A DNA stretch of 64,000 bases from Nocardia africana NBRC 100379 (GTDB lineage: Bacteria > Actinomycetota > Actinomycetes > Mycobacteriales > Mycobacteriaceae), in NCBI RefSeq assembly GCF_001612635.1, contig NZ_BDAV01000001.1, forward strand, positions 286,227 through 350,226. The letters run 5' to 3'. The position numbers and the translations under genes were made by a program. Below are positions 8,944 to 17,345 of the stretch, one piece after another. Under the pieces are notes generated by a model that was not told the DNA's origin, did not search any database, and saw only the letters and a program-made list of their open reading frames with translations. Positions within the stretch are counted from its first letter, which is position 1, and the number at the start of each line of letters is the position of its first letter.

Positions 8944-9789
8944 TCAGACGCGCGCGGCCAGCGCCGGCGCCAGCGCGCGCAGCACTCCGATGTGGTCCTC
9001 GTCGGTGACCTGAATGGCGACCTGATCGGCACCCGCCTTCAGATGTTCGACCAGCGCGTCGGCGATCTGGTCGGCCGAGCCGTGCAGCGCCAGCGCGTCG
9101 ATCAGCCGATCGCTGCCGGGCGGGGTCAGGTCCTCGTCGTCGAAGCCGAGCCGACGCAGATTCGCCACGTAATTGCGCAGGTTCAGGTAGAACTCCGTGC
9201 GCGGGCGGGCGGTCAGGCGGGCCTGGACCGGGTCGGTGTCGAACGAGATCTTGTGCTCGGGCACGAGCAGCGCGTCGGGACCCAGGATTTCGCGCGCCCG
9301 CCGGGTGTGCTCGGCGGTCACGAGGTAGGGCAGCGCTCCCGCGGTGCGGTCGGCGGCGAGCTTCAGCACCCGCGGTCCGAGCGCCGCCAGCGCGAGCTGC
9401 TGTTTCGGGACTCCGTTGGCGTCGAGGACGTCGACATAGTCGACGAGCGCGTCGTAGGGCTTGCGGAAATCCGAATCCTGCTCGGGATGTCCGGCGCCGA
9501 AGCCGAGGATGAACCGGCCCGGAAAGCGGCGGTCGATGCGATGGAAGGACTCGGCCACCTGTTCGGCGGGCGCGGACCAGATGTTGACGATGCTGGTGCC
9601 GACCGTCAGCGTCTCGGTCTCCTCGAGCAGCGCCTCCACGGCCGGCAGATCCGCCGGCGGCGAGCCGCCCAGCCACAACGTGCTGTACCCGAGCCCCTCC
9701 AGCTCACGAGCCTGTCCCGGTTCGAAACCGGAGTAGTACCGCCATACGCCGAATGTGCCGATATTCCTGGTTCGCGCAGCCTCAGTCAT
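8944..9789 (-). CDS. LLM-class F420-dependent oxidoreductase (MSMEG_4141-like)
   Basis: 281 residues of the bacterial luciferase-like TIM-barrel family. Motifs include IGTFGVWRYYSGFEP at the N-terminus, YSTLWLGGSPP, TVGTSIVNIWSAP, RFILGFGAGHPEQ and a C-terminal GADQVAIQVTDED. The opening GTFGVWR is typical of a mycobacterial subgroup annotated as F420-dependent, so coenzyme F420 is a likelier partner than FMN. The substrate is unknown. The start MTEAARTRN at 9789 is preferred over one at 9834. It is divergent from the Hsp20 gene. Confidence 0.8.
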   Translation of the reverse strand: MTEAARTRNIGTFGVWRYYSGFEPGQARELEGLGYSTLWLGGSPPADLPAVEALLEETETLTVGTSIVNIWSAPAEQVAESFHRIDRRFPGRFILGFGAGHPEQDSDFRKPYDALVDYVDVLDANGVPKQQLALAALGPRVLKLAADRTAGALPYLVTAEHTRRAREILGPDALLVPEHKISFDTDPVQARLTARPRTEFYLNLRNYVANLRRLGFDDEDLTPPGSDRLIDALALHGSADQIADALVEHLKAGADQVAIQVTDEDHIGVLRALAPALAARV

Positions 9790-9858
9790 AGTCGTTGCGA
9801 ACTCCGTTGCGCGGGCGACTATTCCGCCCGGCACCGAAAAAAATCCCGGTCACGCAAT

Positions 9859-9885
9859 CTGGCACTCTCCCCAAGCGAGTGCTAA
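9859..9885 (+). promoter_or_regulatory. CIRCE element (HrcA operator) upstream of hsp20
   Basis: CTGGCACTC-N9-GAGTGCTAA. The CIRCE consensus is TTAGCACTC-N9-GAGTGCTAA; the right arm is perfect, the left arm has two changes at the outer end, and the spacer is exactly 9 bp. It lies 71 bp before the hsp20 start and predicts heat induction through the HrcA repressor. Confidence 0.8.
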
Positions 9886-9956
9886 ATTTGGCATCGGACA
9901 GCTTACGGCGCTCGCCGCCGAGGCGGGCGTCACCACTGGATATGGAGGTGATTCCT

Positions 9957-10409
9957 GTGCTGAGGTTCGACCCGTTCCACGACATCGACACCGTCGCCCG
10001 GCAGCTCCTGGGAGATGCCGCCGGAACCACGCGCGCGCCACGTTTCATGCCGATGGATCTGTTCAAGGCCGGTGACCACTACGTCCTCAACGCCGATCTC
10101 CCGGGTGTCGATCCCGGCTCGGTCGACGTGAGCGTGGACAACGGCACCCTGACGCTGAAGGCGCAGCGCAGCCTGCCCGGTGACGAGCATGTGCAATGGA
10201 TCGCGTCGGAACGATTCGCGGGAACCTACATGCGCCAGCTGTCGCTCGGTGAGGGCATCGACACCGACAACATCAGCGCCACCTACAACGACGGCGTGCT
10301 GTCGGTGACCCTGCCGATCGCCGAGAAGGCCAAGCCGCGGCGCATCGAGATCGGCGGCATGAGCCAGGGCCCGAAGACCATCGAGGCCGGCCGCTCCGAG
10401 AGCAGCTGA
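9957..10409 (+). CDS. Hsp20/alpha-crystallin small heat-shock protein
   Basis: A 150-residue small heat-shock chaperone. It opens LRFDPFHDIDTVARQLLG, has the alpha-crystallin core from about residue 40 (YVLNADLPGVDPGSVDVSVD, TLTLKAQR) and the usual core end NDGVLSVTLPIAEKAKPR. It holds unfolded proteins in oligomers until refolding. The start is the GTG at 9957: a perfect GGAGGTGA ribosome site sits at 9945-9952. The ATG at 9942, upstream in the same frame, would place the ribosome site inside the gene. The CIRCE element upstream predicts HrcA control. Confidence 0.9.
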   Translation: MLRFDPFHDIDTVARQLLGDAAGTTRAPRFMPMDLFKAGDHYVLNADLPGVDPGSVDVSVDNGTLTLKAQRSLPGDEHVQWIASERFAGTYMRQLSLGEGIDTDNISATYNDGVLSVTLPIAEKAKPRRIEIGGMSQGPKTIEAGRSESS

Positions 10410-10571
10410 CCGGCCGCGAGAGGGATGTGCCCGCGCCATCGGCGAACAGCTGAGTGTGCAAGCCGCACAACACCCTTCACCGGTGCACGGTGGCCGGAGG
10501 CGCGGGCGGAACCGAGGTTCGTCGCAGCGCGGAGGAGGTGAGAGACGTACAACCCTCGAATAGCGACTCGT

Positions 10572-10598
10572 ACGGCCCCGCGGACTCCGCGGGGCCGT
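10572..10598. terminator. Perfect 12-bp stem-loop between convergent hsp20 and truA
   Basis: ACGGCCCCGCGG-ACT-CCGCGGGGCCGT: a 12-bp perfect stem with a 3-nt loop and no T-tract, common for actinobacterial terminators. It lies between two convergent genes and can serve both. The rest of the 216-bp gap shows nothing else I can name. Confidence 0.6.
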
Positions 10599-10625
10599 CG
10601 GCTGTCCGGGGCAGGTAGCGGGCCG

Positions 10626-11522
10626 TCAGCTACCGCAGCAGCCGTCCGGCTCGGGGATCGTACGCATCTCCCGGGTTTCGGCGTTGCGGGCGGCGAGGTC
10701 GGCATCCGCCGGGTACTCGACGGCGATCAGACTCAATCCGTGGGCGGGGGCGACGGTGACCGAGCTGGATCGCTCCCGTTCCGCGAGAAGGCTTTCCGCC
10801 CATTCGGGCGTGCGGCGCCCCTCCCCCACCGCCAGCACCGCACCCACCAAGCTGCGGACCATGGACCAGCAGAACGCGTCGGCGCTGACATAGGCGGTCA
10901 ACATGGCGGCTTCGCGTTCGGAACCGGCCCGGGCCACGCCGGGACCACCGATCGGCGTCGCGACCCAATCGAAGCGCTGCAATTCGCGGACCGTCGTCGC
11001 CCCTTCGCGCCGACGGCAGAAGGCGGCGAAATCGTGGAGCCCCAACAGCTTTCGCGACGCCTCGCGCATGGCCTCGAGATCGACGCCGGGGCGGCAGGCG
11101 ACCACGCTGCGGGCCAGCAGCGGCGGGGCCCCGTAGGGCGCGGTAGTGAGCCGATACGCGTAGTGGCGGCGGATCGCGGAGAAGCGGGCGTCGAATTCCG
11201 ATGGCGCCGGGCGGATTCCGGTGACCCGGACATCCTTCGGCAGGAACCGCGCCAGCCGGTGCAGCAGCTTGTCGCAGTCGGGCAGCGCGGTCGTGTCGAA
11301 ATGCGCGACCTGCCCCTCGGCGTGGACTCCGGCATCGGTCCGGCCGGCCACCGTCAGCTGAATCGGTTCGCGCAGGACCTTGCTCAGCGACTCTTCGAGC
11401 ACACCCTGCACGGTCCGCAGGCCGGGCTGGCGGGCCCAGCCGGTGAAATCGGTGCCGTCGTAGGCGATATCGAGCCGTACTCGAACCGCAACCGAGGTTG
11501 CTGCCGGATCCTGCATGGTCAC
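10626..11522 (-). CDS. truA: tRNA pseudouridine(38-40) synthase TruA
   Basis: About 298 residues. The catalytic block is clear: [18 protein letters not shown], where the Asp of GRTDAGVHA is the nucleophile. Other family motifs are [19 protein letters not shown] near the start, [14 protein letters not shown] and [20 protein letters not shown]. The enzyme modifies uridines 38-40 of the tRNA anticodon arm. The C-terminus ends in PDGCCGS, a small cysteine tail. GTG 11522 has AGGAA 6 bp upstream; ATG 11528 and ATG 11516 are alternatives. It follows rplQ, as in mycobacteria, but two stem-loops separate them. Confidence 0.95.
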   Translation of the reverse strand: MTMQDPAATSVAVRVRLDIAYDGTDFTGWARQPGLRTVQGVLEESLSKVLREPIQLTVAGRTDAGVHAEGQVAHFDTTALPDCDKLLHRLARFLPKDVRVTGIRPAPSEFDARFSAIRRHYAYRLTTAPYGAPPLLARSVVACRPGVDLEAMREASRKLLGLHDFAAFCRRREGATTVRELQRFDWVATPIGGPGVARAGSEREAAMLTAYVSADAFCWSMVRSLVGAVLAVGEGRRTPEWAESLLAERERSSSVTVAPAHGLSLIAVEYPADADLAARNAETREMRTIPEPDGCCGS

Positions 11523-11548
11523 AGCCATTTCCTGGTTAACATGAGCGA

Positions 11549-11578
11549 AGCCCGCCGACCCGGAGGGGACGGCGGGCT
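11549..11578 (-). terminator. Stem-loop between rplQ and truA
   Basis: AGCCCGCC and GGCGGGCT, an 8-bp perfect stem with a 14-nt loop, just upstream of truA. With the hairpin at 11608-11630 it could reduce read-through from the ribosomal operon into truA. Confidence 0.4.
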
Positions 11579-11607
11579 CACTCGTGAATTCCCGACGCAG
11601 ATCGAGA

Positions 11608-11630
11608 GGTCCCCGCACGTGGCGGGGACC
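11608..11630 (-). terminator. Stem-loop directly after rplQ
   Basis: GGTCCCCGC-ACGTG-GCGGGGACC, a 9-bp perfect stem with a 5-nt loop, 3 bp past the rplQ stop. It is a likely terminator or attenuator of the rpsM-rplQ transcript. Confidence 0.55.
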
Positions 11631-11633
11631 AAC

Positions 11634-12173
11634 TCATTCCGCCTTGTCCTCGGCGGGAGCCTCGGTGGACTCCGCCTCGGCGGCCTCGTCGGCCTTCGCC
11701 TCAGCAGCCTCGTCGGCCTTCGCCTCGGTGGCCTCTTCGGCCTTGGCCTCGGCCGCCTCGGTCTTGGCCTGCTGGGCGGCGACCCGGCGAGCGCGATCGG
11801 CCTCGTTGGTCACGGTCTTCTCCCGGACCAGCTCGATGATCGCCATCGGCGCGTTGTCACCCTTGCGGGGCACGGTCTTGATGATCCGGGTGTAGCCACC
11901 CTCGCGACCCTCGAACGACGGTCCGATGTTCGCGAAGAGTTCGTGCACCACGTCCTTGTTGCGGATCACCTTGAGCACCTCGCGGCGGTCGGCCAGCGAA
12001 CCGGCCTTGGCCTTGGTGACCAGCTTCTCGGCGTAGGGGCGCAGCGCCTTGGCCTTGGCCTCGGTGGTCGTGATCCGACCGTGCTCGAAGAGCGCCGTGG
12101 CCAGATTGGCGAAGATCGCCTTCTGGTGCGACGCCGACCCGCCGAAGCGAGCACCCTTCTTGGGCTTGGGCAT
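11634..12173 (-). CDS. rplQ: 50S ribosomal protein L17
   Basis: 179 residues: [20 protein letters not shown], the [20 protein letters not shown] block and [20 protein letters not shown] identify L17 of the large subunit. The core ends near residue 125. After it comes an acidic, alanine-rich tail with repeats of EAKADEAA, a lineage-specific extension that is probably disordered. The tail is made of short DNA repeats and may vary between strains. Confidence 0.98.
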   Translation of the reverse strand: MPKPKKGARFGGSASHQKAIFANLATALFEHGRITTTEAKAKALRPYAEKLVTKAKAGSLADRREVLKVIRNKDVVHELFANIGPSFEGREGGYTRIIKTVPRKGDNAPMAIIELVREKTVTNEADRARRVAAQQAKTEAAEAKAEEATEAKADEAAEAKADEAAEAESTEAPAEDKAE

Positions 12174-12222
12174 TGGTTGTTCTCCTTAGGAAAGGCCGAA
12201 CGGGGCTGCCACCCCGGAAGGC

Positions 12223-13308
<1,086 letters not shown>

Positions 13309-13383
13309 CTATTTGACGCCCACGAACTGGGGTGTGGATGAGCACGTCGGGTACGGTGCTCACCCACCAGCAGCACGAACGGC

Positions 13384-13989
13384 TTACTTCGAGTAGTACT
13401 CGACGATGAGCTGTTCGTTCAGCGGCACATCGATCTGCGCGCGTTCCGGAAGCTGGTGGACCAGGATCCGCAGCCGGTTCGGAACGACCTGCAGCCAGCC
13501 CGGGATCGGGCGATCGCCCTGGGTCTCACGGGCGACCTGGAACGGCAGCGTCGGCAGCGACTTCTCCTTGACATCGATGATGTCGTACTGGGAGACCTGG
13601 AAGCTGGGGACGTTCACCTTGCGGTTGTTCACCAGGAAGTGCCCGTGCGAGACCAGCTGGCGGGCCTGGCGACGGGTCCGGGCCAGACCGGCGCGGTACA
13701 CGACGTTGTCCAGACGCGACTCGAGCAGCTGCAGCATGTTGTCGCCGGTCTTACCCTTGCGACGGTTCGCCTCTTCGTAGTAGCGGCGGAACTGCTTCTC
13801 CATGACGCCGTAGGTGAAGCGGGCCTTCTGCTTCTCCTGCAGCTGGAGCAGGTACTCGCTCTCCTTGATCCGCGCGCGGCCGTGCTGGCCGGGCGGGTAG
13901 GGACGACGCTCGAACGCCTGGTCGCCTCCGACGAGGTCGACACGCAGACGACGCGACTTGCGGGTGATGGGGCCTGTATAACGAGCCAT
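13384..13989 (-). CDS. rpsD: 30S ribosomal protein S4
   Basis: 201 residues: MARYTGPITRKSRRL, an RRDxP-less N-terminus typical of actinobacteria without the zinc cysteines, then the S4 RNA-binding domain (LDNVVYRAGLARTRRQARQL, VSHGHFLVNNRKVNVPS). S4 starts assembly of the small subunit by binding 16S rRNA and can repress its own operon in other bacteria. Normal position between rpsK and rpoA. Confidence 0.99.
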   Translation of the reverse strand: MARYTGPITRKSRRLRVDLVGGDQAFERRPYPPGQHGRARIKESEYLLQLQEKQKARFTYGVMEKQFRRYYEEANRRKGKTGDNMLQLLESRLDNVVYRAGLARTRRQARQLVSHGHFLVNNRKVNVPSFQVSQYDIIDVKEKSLPTLPFQVARETQGDRPIPGWLQVVPNRLRILVHQLPERAQIDVPLNEQLIVEYYSK

Positions 13990-14009
13990 TTTTCGCTAAT
14001 CCTTTCCCG

Positions 14010-14423
14010 CTAGACGCGACGCCGCTTGGGCGGACGGCAGCCGTTGTGCGGCTGCGGGGTGACGTCGGAGATCGTGCCCACCTCGAGGCCGGCGGCCTGC
14101 AGCGAGCGGATCGCGGTCTCACGGCCCGAACCCGGGCCCTTGACGAACACGTCGACCTTCTTGACGCCGTTCTCCTGCGCCTTGCGGGCGGCGTTCTCGG
14201 CGGCGAGCTGCGCGGCGAACGGGGTCGACTTACGCGAACCCTTGAAGCCGACGTGGCCCGACGACGCCCACGAGATCACGTTGCCCTCGGGGTCGGTGAT
14301 CGAGACGATCGTGTTGTTGAACGTGGACTTGATGTGCGCGTGGCCGTGCGGAACGTTCTTCTTGTCCCGGCGACGCGCCTTCTGGGACTTCTTGGGGCCG
14401 GAGGCCCGACTCTTCGGAGGCAT
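14010..14423 (-). CDS. rpsK: 30S ribosomal protein S11
   Basis: 137 residues with S11 hallmarks: [57 protein letters not shown] and the C-terminal [16 protein letters not shown]. It lines the platform of the small subunit. The 9-bp gap after rpsM suggests one transcript. Confidence 0.99.
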   Translation of the reverse strand: MPPKSRASGPKKSQKARRRDKKNVPHGHAHIKSTFNNTIVSITDPEGNVISWASSGHVGFKGSRKSTPFAAQLAAENAARKAQENGVKKVDVFVKGPGSGRETAIRSLQAAGLEVGTISDVTPQPHNGCRPPKRRRV

Positions 14424-14432
14424 CGGTTATCC

Positions 14433-14804
14433 CTACTTCTTCTTGCCGGCGACGGTCTTCTTCGGACCCTTGCGCGTGCGCGCATTGGTCTTGGTCCGCT
14501 GTCCGCGCACCGGCAGGTGGCGGCGGTGGCGGATGCCCTGGTAGCAGCCGATCTCGATCTTGCGGCGGATGTCGGCCTGCACCTCACGGCGCAGGTCACC
14601 TTCGACCTTGAACTCCGACGCCTCGATGTAATCGCGCAACCGGGTGACGTCGTCGTCGCTGAGATCCTTCGACCGCAGGTCGGGGCTGACGCCGGTGGCG
14701 TCCAGGATCTCCTTGGCGCGGGTACGACCGATGCCGAAAATGTAGGTCAGCGCGATCTCCATGCGCTTCTCGCGCGGGAGATCGACGCCCATCAGACGTG
14801 CCAT
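14433..14804 (-). CDS. rpsM: 30S ribosomal protein S13
   Basis: 123 residues: [34 protein letters not shown] and the basic C-terminus [20 protein letters not shown]. It contacts the P-site tRNA and the large subunit. The 223-bp gap before it (14805-15027) shows only GC-rich sequence with short imperfect hairpins and may hold a promoter; I see no gene there. Confidence 0.99.
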   Translation of the reverse strand: MARLMGVDLPREKRMEIALTYIFGIGRTRAKEILDATGVSPDLRSKDLSDDDVTRLRDYIEASEFKVEGDLRREVQADIRRKIEIGCYQGIRHRRHLPVRGQRTKTNARTRKGPKKTVAGKKK

Positions 14805-15027
14805 GTGGCAGCTTCCTTAACTGTTGCGGAGGTCTGCTCCCTGTCCGTCCCCTCGAATGGGGCCCCGGCCTCCGTTCCGGGGGTAGGTCGTCCGTCCGCT
14901 CTCCGCTCGTTTCCGAGGCGGCGAGCTCGCCGACGGCGACTGGCGCTGGGAGGTCTTCTTTTCTGTGCCAATCCGAACTGCGTTCGGTGCTTGGCTGGTG
15001 AACCCCTGCGTCGGGGCGCAGTCCAGG

Positions 15028-15141
15028 TCAGCCCTGACGCTGCTTGTGACGCAGGTTGTCGCAGATCACCATGACCCGGCCGTTACGGCGGATCACCTTG
15101 CACTTCTCGCAGATCTTCTTGACGCTCGGCTGAACCTTCAC
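15028..15141 (-). CDS. rpmJ: 50S ribosomal protein L36
   Basis: 37 residues from a [23 protein letters not shown], then [17 protein letters not shown]. The four zinc-binding positions C-C-C-H (ICEKC, VICDN and LRH) are all present, so this is the zinc-binding form of L36. Many actinomycetes also have a zinc-free paralogue elsewhere. A GTG start at 15141 fits the family; the open frame runs on to 15312 without family match. Confidence 0.96.
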   Translation of the reverse strand: MKVQPSVKKICEKCKVIRRNGRVMVICDNLRHKQRQG

Positions 15142-15162
15142 GTCCGTCCAATCTGGTTGTGG

Positions 15163-15189
15163 TTCACACGGGTGTGAACACAGGTGTTC
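15163..15189. repeat. Two overlapping inverted repeats between infA and rpmJ
   Basis: TTCACAC-GG-GTGTGAA (15163-15178, allowing a 2-nt loop) and GAACAC-AG-GTGTTC (15176-15189) share bases at their junction, so only one hairpin can form at a time. They sit with the larger hairpin at 15187-15210 in the 167-bp infA-rpmJ gap. Confidence 0.4.
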
Positions 15190-15210
15190 CCCAGTCGTAT
15201 GACTGGGGAA
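15187..15210. terminator. 10-bp perfect hairpin between infA and rpmJ
   Basis: TTCCCCAGTC-GTAT-GACTGGGGAA: a 10-bp stem with a 4-nt loop. On the minus strand it lies after infA and before rpmJ, so it may be an internal terminator, an attenuator or an mRNA-stability element. Confidence 0.45.
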
Positions 15211-15308
15211 GTCTTTTGTCGCAGATCCCGAGGCCAGAGCCCCGAAATGCCACGAGAGTCCGGAGCCGAGACTCCCGAACTCCCTCCGGGGATCGCTCCC
15301 CGGAAAAC

Positions 15309-15530
15309 TCACTTGTAGCGGTAGACGATGCGACCGCGGGACAGGTCGTAGGGAGAAAGCTCCACGACCACACGGTCCTCGGGCAGGATGCGGATGTAGT
15401 GCTGACGCATCTTGCCGCTGATGTGCGCGAGAACCTTGTGACCGTTCTCCAGCTCGATGCGGAACATCGCATTCGGCAGTGGCTCGATAACTCGACCCTC
15501 GACCTCGATGGCCCCGTCCTTCTTCGCCAT
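15309..15530 (-). CDS. infA: Translation initiation factor IF-1
   Basis: 73 residues: [40 protein letters not shown] and [13 protein letters not shown], the single OB-fold of IF-1. It covers the ribosomal A site during initiation. The start has GGAGG 3 bp upstream. The 257-bp gap upstream to 15787 carries no gene and should hold the promoter of this operon. Confidence 0.98.
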   Translation of the reverse strand: MAKKDGAIEVEGRVIEPLPNAMFRIELENGHKVLAHISGKMRQHYIRILPEDRVVVELSPYDLSRGRIVYRYK

Positions 15531-15787
15531 ATCCTCCGCGATCCCGCTTACGCTGAAACCCTGTGTGGTCTCAACTCTTCGGCTAGCTTGTCACTGCAGT
15601 TACCGGTGCACTCCAGTCGACCCGGTGCCATACTCTTCGTAAGCCCCATGCGGACACGTAGTCGCATGAGCACAGACGTCGGGCAGGTGCACCGCCGACC
15701 AAGCTTACCCGCGCGCCCGCGATCCGGCCAAATGCGGTCCCCTCGCCCCGTTCGTGGCGGTCCTGCACACCGCTCGCGCCGCTTTGG

Positions 15788-17074
15788 TCAGTGGTCGGCG
15801 AGCGGACCGCGCCCGGTCAGCGGGCCCCACGCCCCGATCAGTCCGAGCATCAGCACCAGCGCGACCGTGATCACCGTGAACACCGCCCCGGGGCCGTGGC
15901 TGTCCAGCAGCGGGAGCAGCACGAACGGCTGGACGGCGGTGCTCAGTTTCGACAGGGAATAGGCCGTACCCGAGGCGGTGCCGCGCACGGTCGTGGGAAA
16001 CGATTCCGGCAGGTACGTGTGCAGGGCGTTGGAGAAGATGTTGCTGGCCAGGGTGAACAGGCCGCCCGACAGCAGGATCAGCGGCACGCTCGTCGCGAAT
16101 CCGAAGACCAGGCCGAACACCGCCATCAGCGCGGCCGACGCCAGCACCAGATACTTGCGCTCGGTGCGCTCGATCAGCGGAATCGACAGCAGCGAACCCA
16201 GCGGATAGCCCAGATACGTGACGGTCAGATAGCCCAGCGAGTTCACCACCGTGAACCCCTTGTGCTGCAACACCAGCACCGCCAGCGTGCCGAAGCCGTA
16301 GTAGCCGAACACCTGCAGGATCATCACCGCGGAGAACAGCAGGGTGCGGCCGCGATTGGCGCCGCGCAGAATGTCGGCGAACGCCACCTTCGCCCGCCCG
16401 CTCGCAGCCGCCGGGCCGGTCGTGGCCTGATCCTGCTGGGCCTGCCAGCGCGGAGACTCGGGCATGTGGCGACGGGCGACGAACACCAGCGCGGCGCCGA
16501 GCCCGCCGAAGACGAACAGCCAGCGCCAGCCGTCGGTGCCGAACGGTTGCAGCGGAACCAGCCACCGGGCCAGGAATCCGACGGTCGGGACCGCGCAGAA
16601 TCCGATGGTGTAGGCGATGGCGATCATCCGGCCGCGGACCTGCGGCGGCATCGTCTCCGACAGATAGGTGTCGGAGACGGTCATCTCGGCGCCGATCCCG
16701 AGTCCGGCGAGTACCCTCGTCGCCATCAGGAACCAGACGTTGGGACTGAACGCGCCGAGCAGGGTGAATCCGGCGTACACCCCGATGTTGATCATGAACA
16801 TCCGGCGGCGGCCGAAGAGGTCGGAGAGCCGGCCGATGACCAGGGCGCCGAGGAATTGGCCCACGAAGGCCGAGGCGAGGATGCCGCTCAGCTGATAGGT
16901 CGACAGCGCGAGCTGCTGCCTGAGCACGCCGGTGATGGTGCCGGCGAGGAACAGTTCGTAGAGATCGAAGAACAGGCCCAGGCCCACGAGGGCGACGAGT
17001 GTGCGATGGACCGGCCGGACGGGAAGTTCGTCCAACCGGGCCGCGCGGGGATCATCGCCCGCGGTGATTGCCAT
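15788..17074 (-). CDS. MFS transporter, sugar-porter/aromatic-acid type
   Basis: 428 residues, 12 predicted helices. Family marks are RPVHRTLVALVGLGLFFDLYE, GRLSDLFGRRRMF (loop 2-3), RVLAGLGIGAEMTVSDTYLSE with MPPQVRGR after helix 4, and LPESFPTTVRGTASGTAYS in the second half, an internal repeat of the RG signature. The acidic first helix (FFDLYE) is shared with aromatic-acid and metabolite:H+ symporters. The substrate is unknown. ATG 17074 is preferred because GGGAG lies 9 bp upstream; the frame is open to 17098. Confidence 0.8.
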   Translation of the reverse strand: MAITAGDDPRAARLDELPVRPVHRTLVALVGLGLFFDLYELFLAGTITGVLRQQLALSTYQLSGILASAFVGQFLGALVIGRLSDLFGRRRMFMINIGVYAGFTLLGAFSPNVWFLMATRVLAGLGIGAEMTVSDTYLSETMPPQVRGRMIAIAYTIGFCAVPTVGFLARWLVPLQPFGTDGWRWLFVFGGLGAALVFVARRHMPESPRWQAQQDQATTGPAAASGRAKVAFADILRGANRGRTLLFSAVMILQVFGYYGFGTLAVLVLQHKGFTVVNSLGYLTVTYLGYPLGSLLSIPLIERTERKYLVLASAALMAVFGLVFGFATSVPLILLSGGLFTLASNIFSNALHTYLPESFPTTVRGTASGTAYSLSKLSTAVQPFVLLPLLDSHGPGAVFTVITVALVLMLGLIGAWGPLTGRGPLADH

Positions 17075-17249
17075 TTCGATACGCTCCCGACCTCGCAAAT
17101 AAGGGGCAACCGAACCCGCCGGCAGGCGGCGCGGCGCGTCGGCCGACCGGCTTGTCGGCTGTGGGTAGGACGCCCGTCACGGCCGATAGCCCTCGCGTAA
17201 ACTACCGGCTGTCCAGGAAATCGGTCCAGCAGATCCCAGGGGGACACCC

Positions 17250-17345
17250 GTGAGCGTGCGCAGCGAGCGAATTACGGACGCAGCGCCCTCGAACCCGATC
17301 CTCGGCGAGGCCCCGGCGACGAACCGCGGTGAGGTACTGCCGTGA
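17250..17345 (+). CDS. Possible 31-residue small ORF coupled to the EspI-like gene
   Basis: GTG-initiated frame VSVRSERITDAAPSNPILGE followed by APATNRGEVLP and TGA. Its stop overlaps the GTG of the next gene in a GTGA tetramer, the classic layout of translational coupling. A run AGGGGG lies 6 bp before the GTG. It has no recognisable motif. It may be a leader peptide, a small protein or chance; the overlap and the ribosome site are the only support. Confidence 0.35.
   Translation: MSVRSERITDAAPSNPILGEAPATNRGEVLP

Noticed and set aside
9795..9956. An N-terminal extension of Hsp20
   Set aside because: It covers the CIRCE element and has no small heat-shock likeness. The perfect ribosome site supports GTG 9957.
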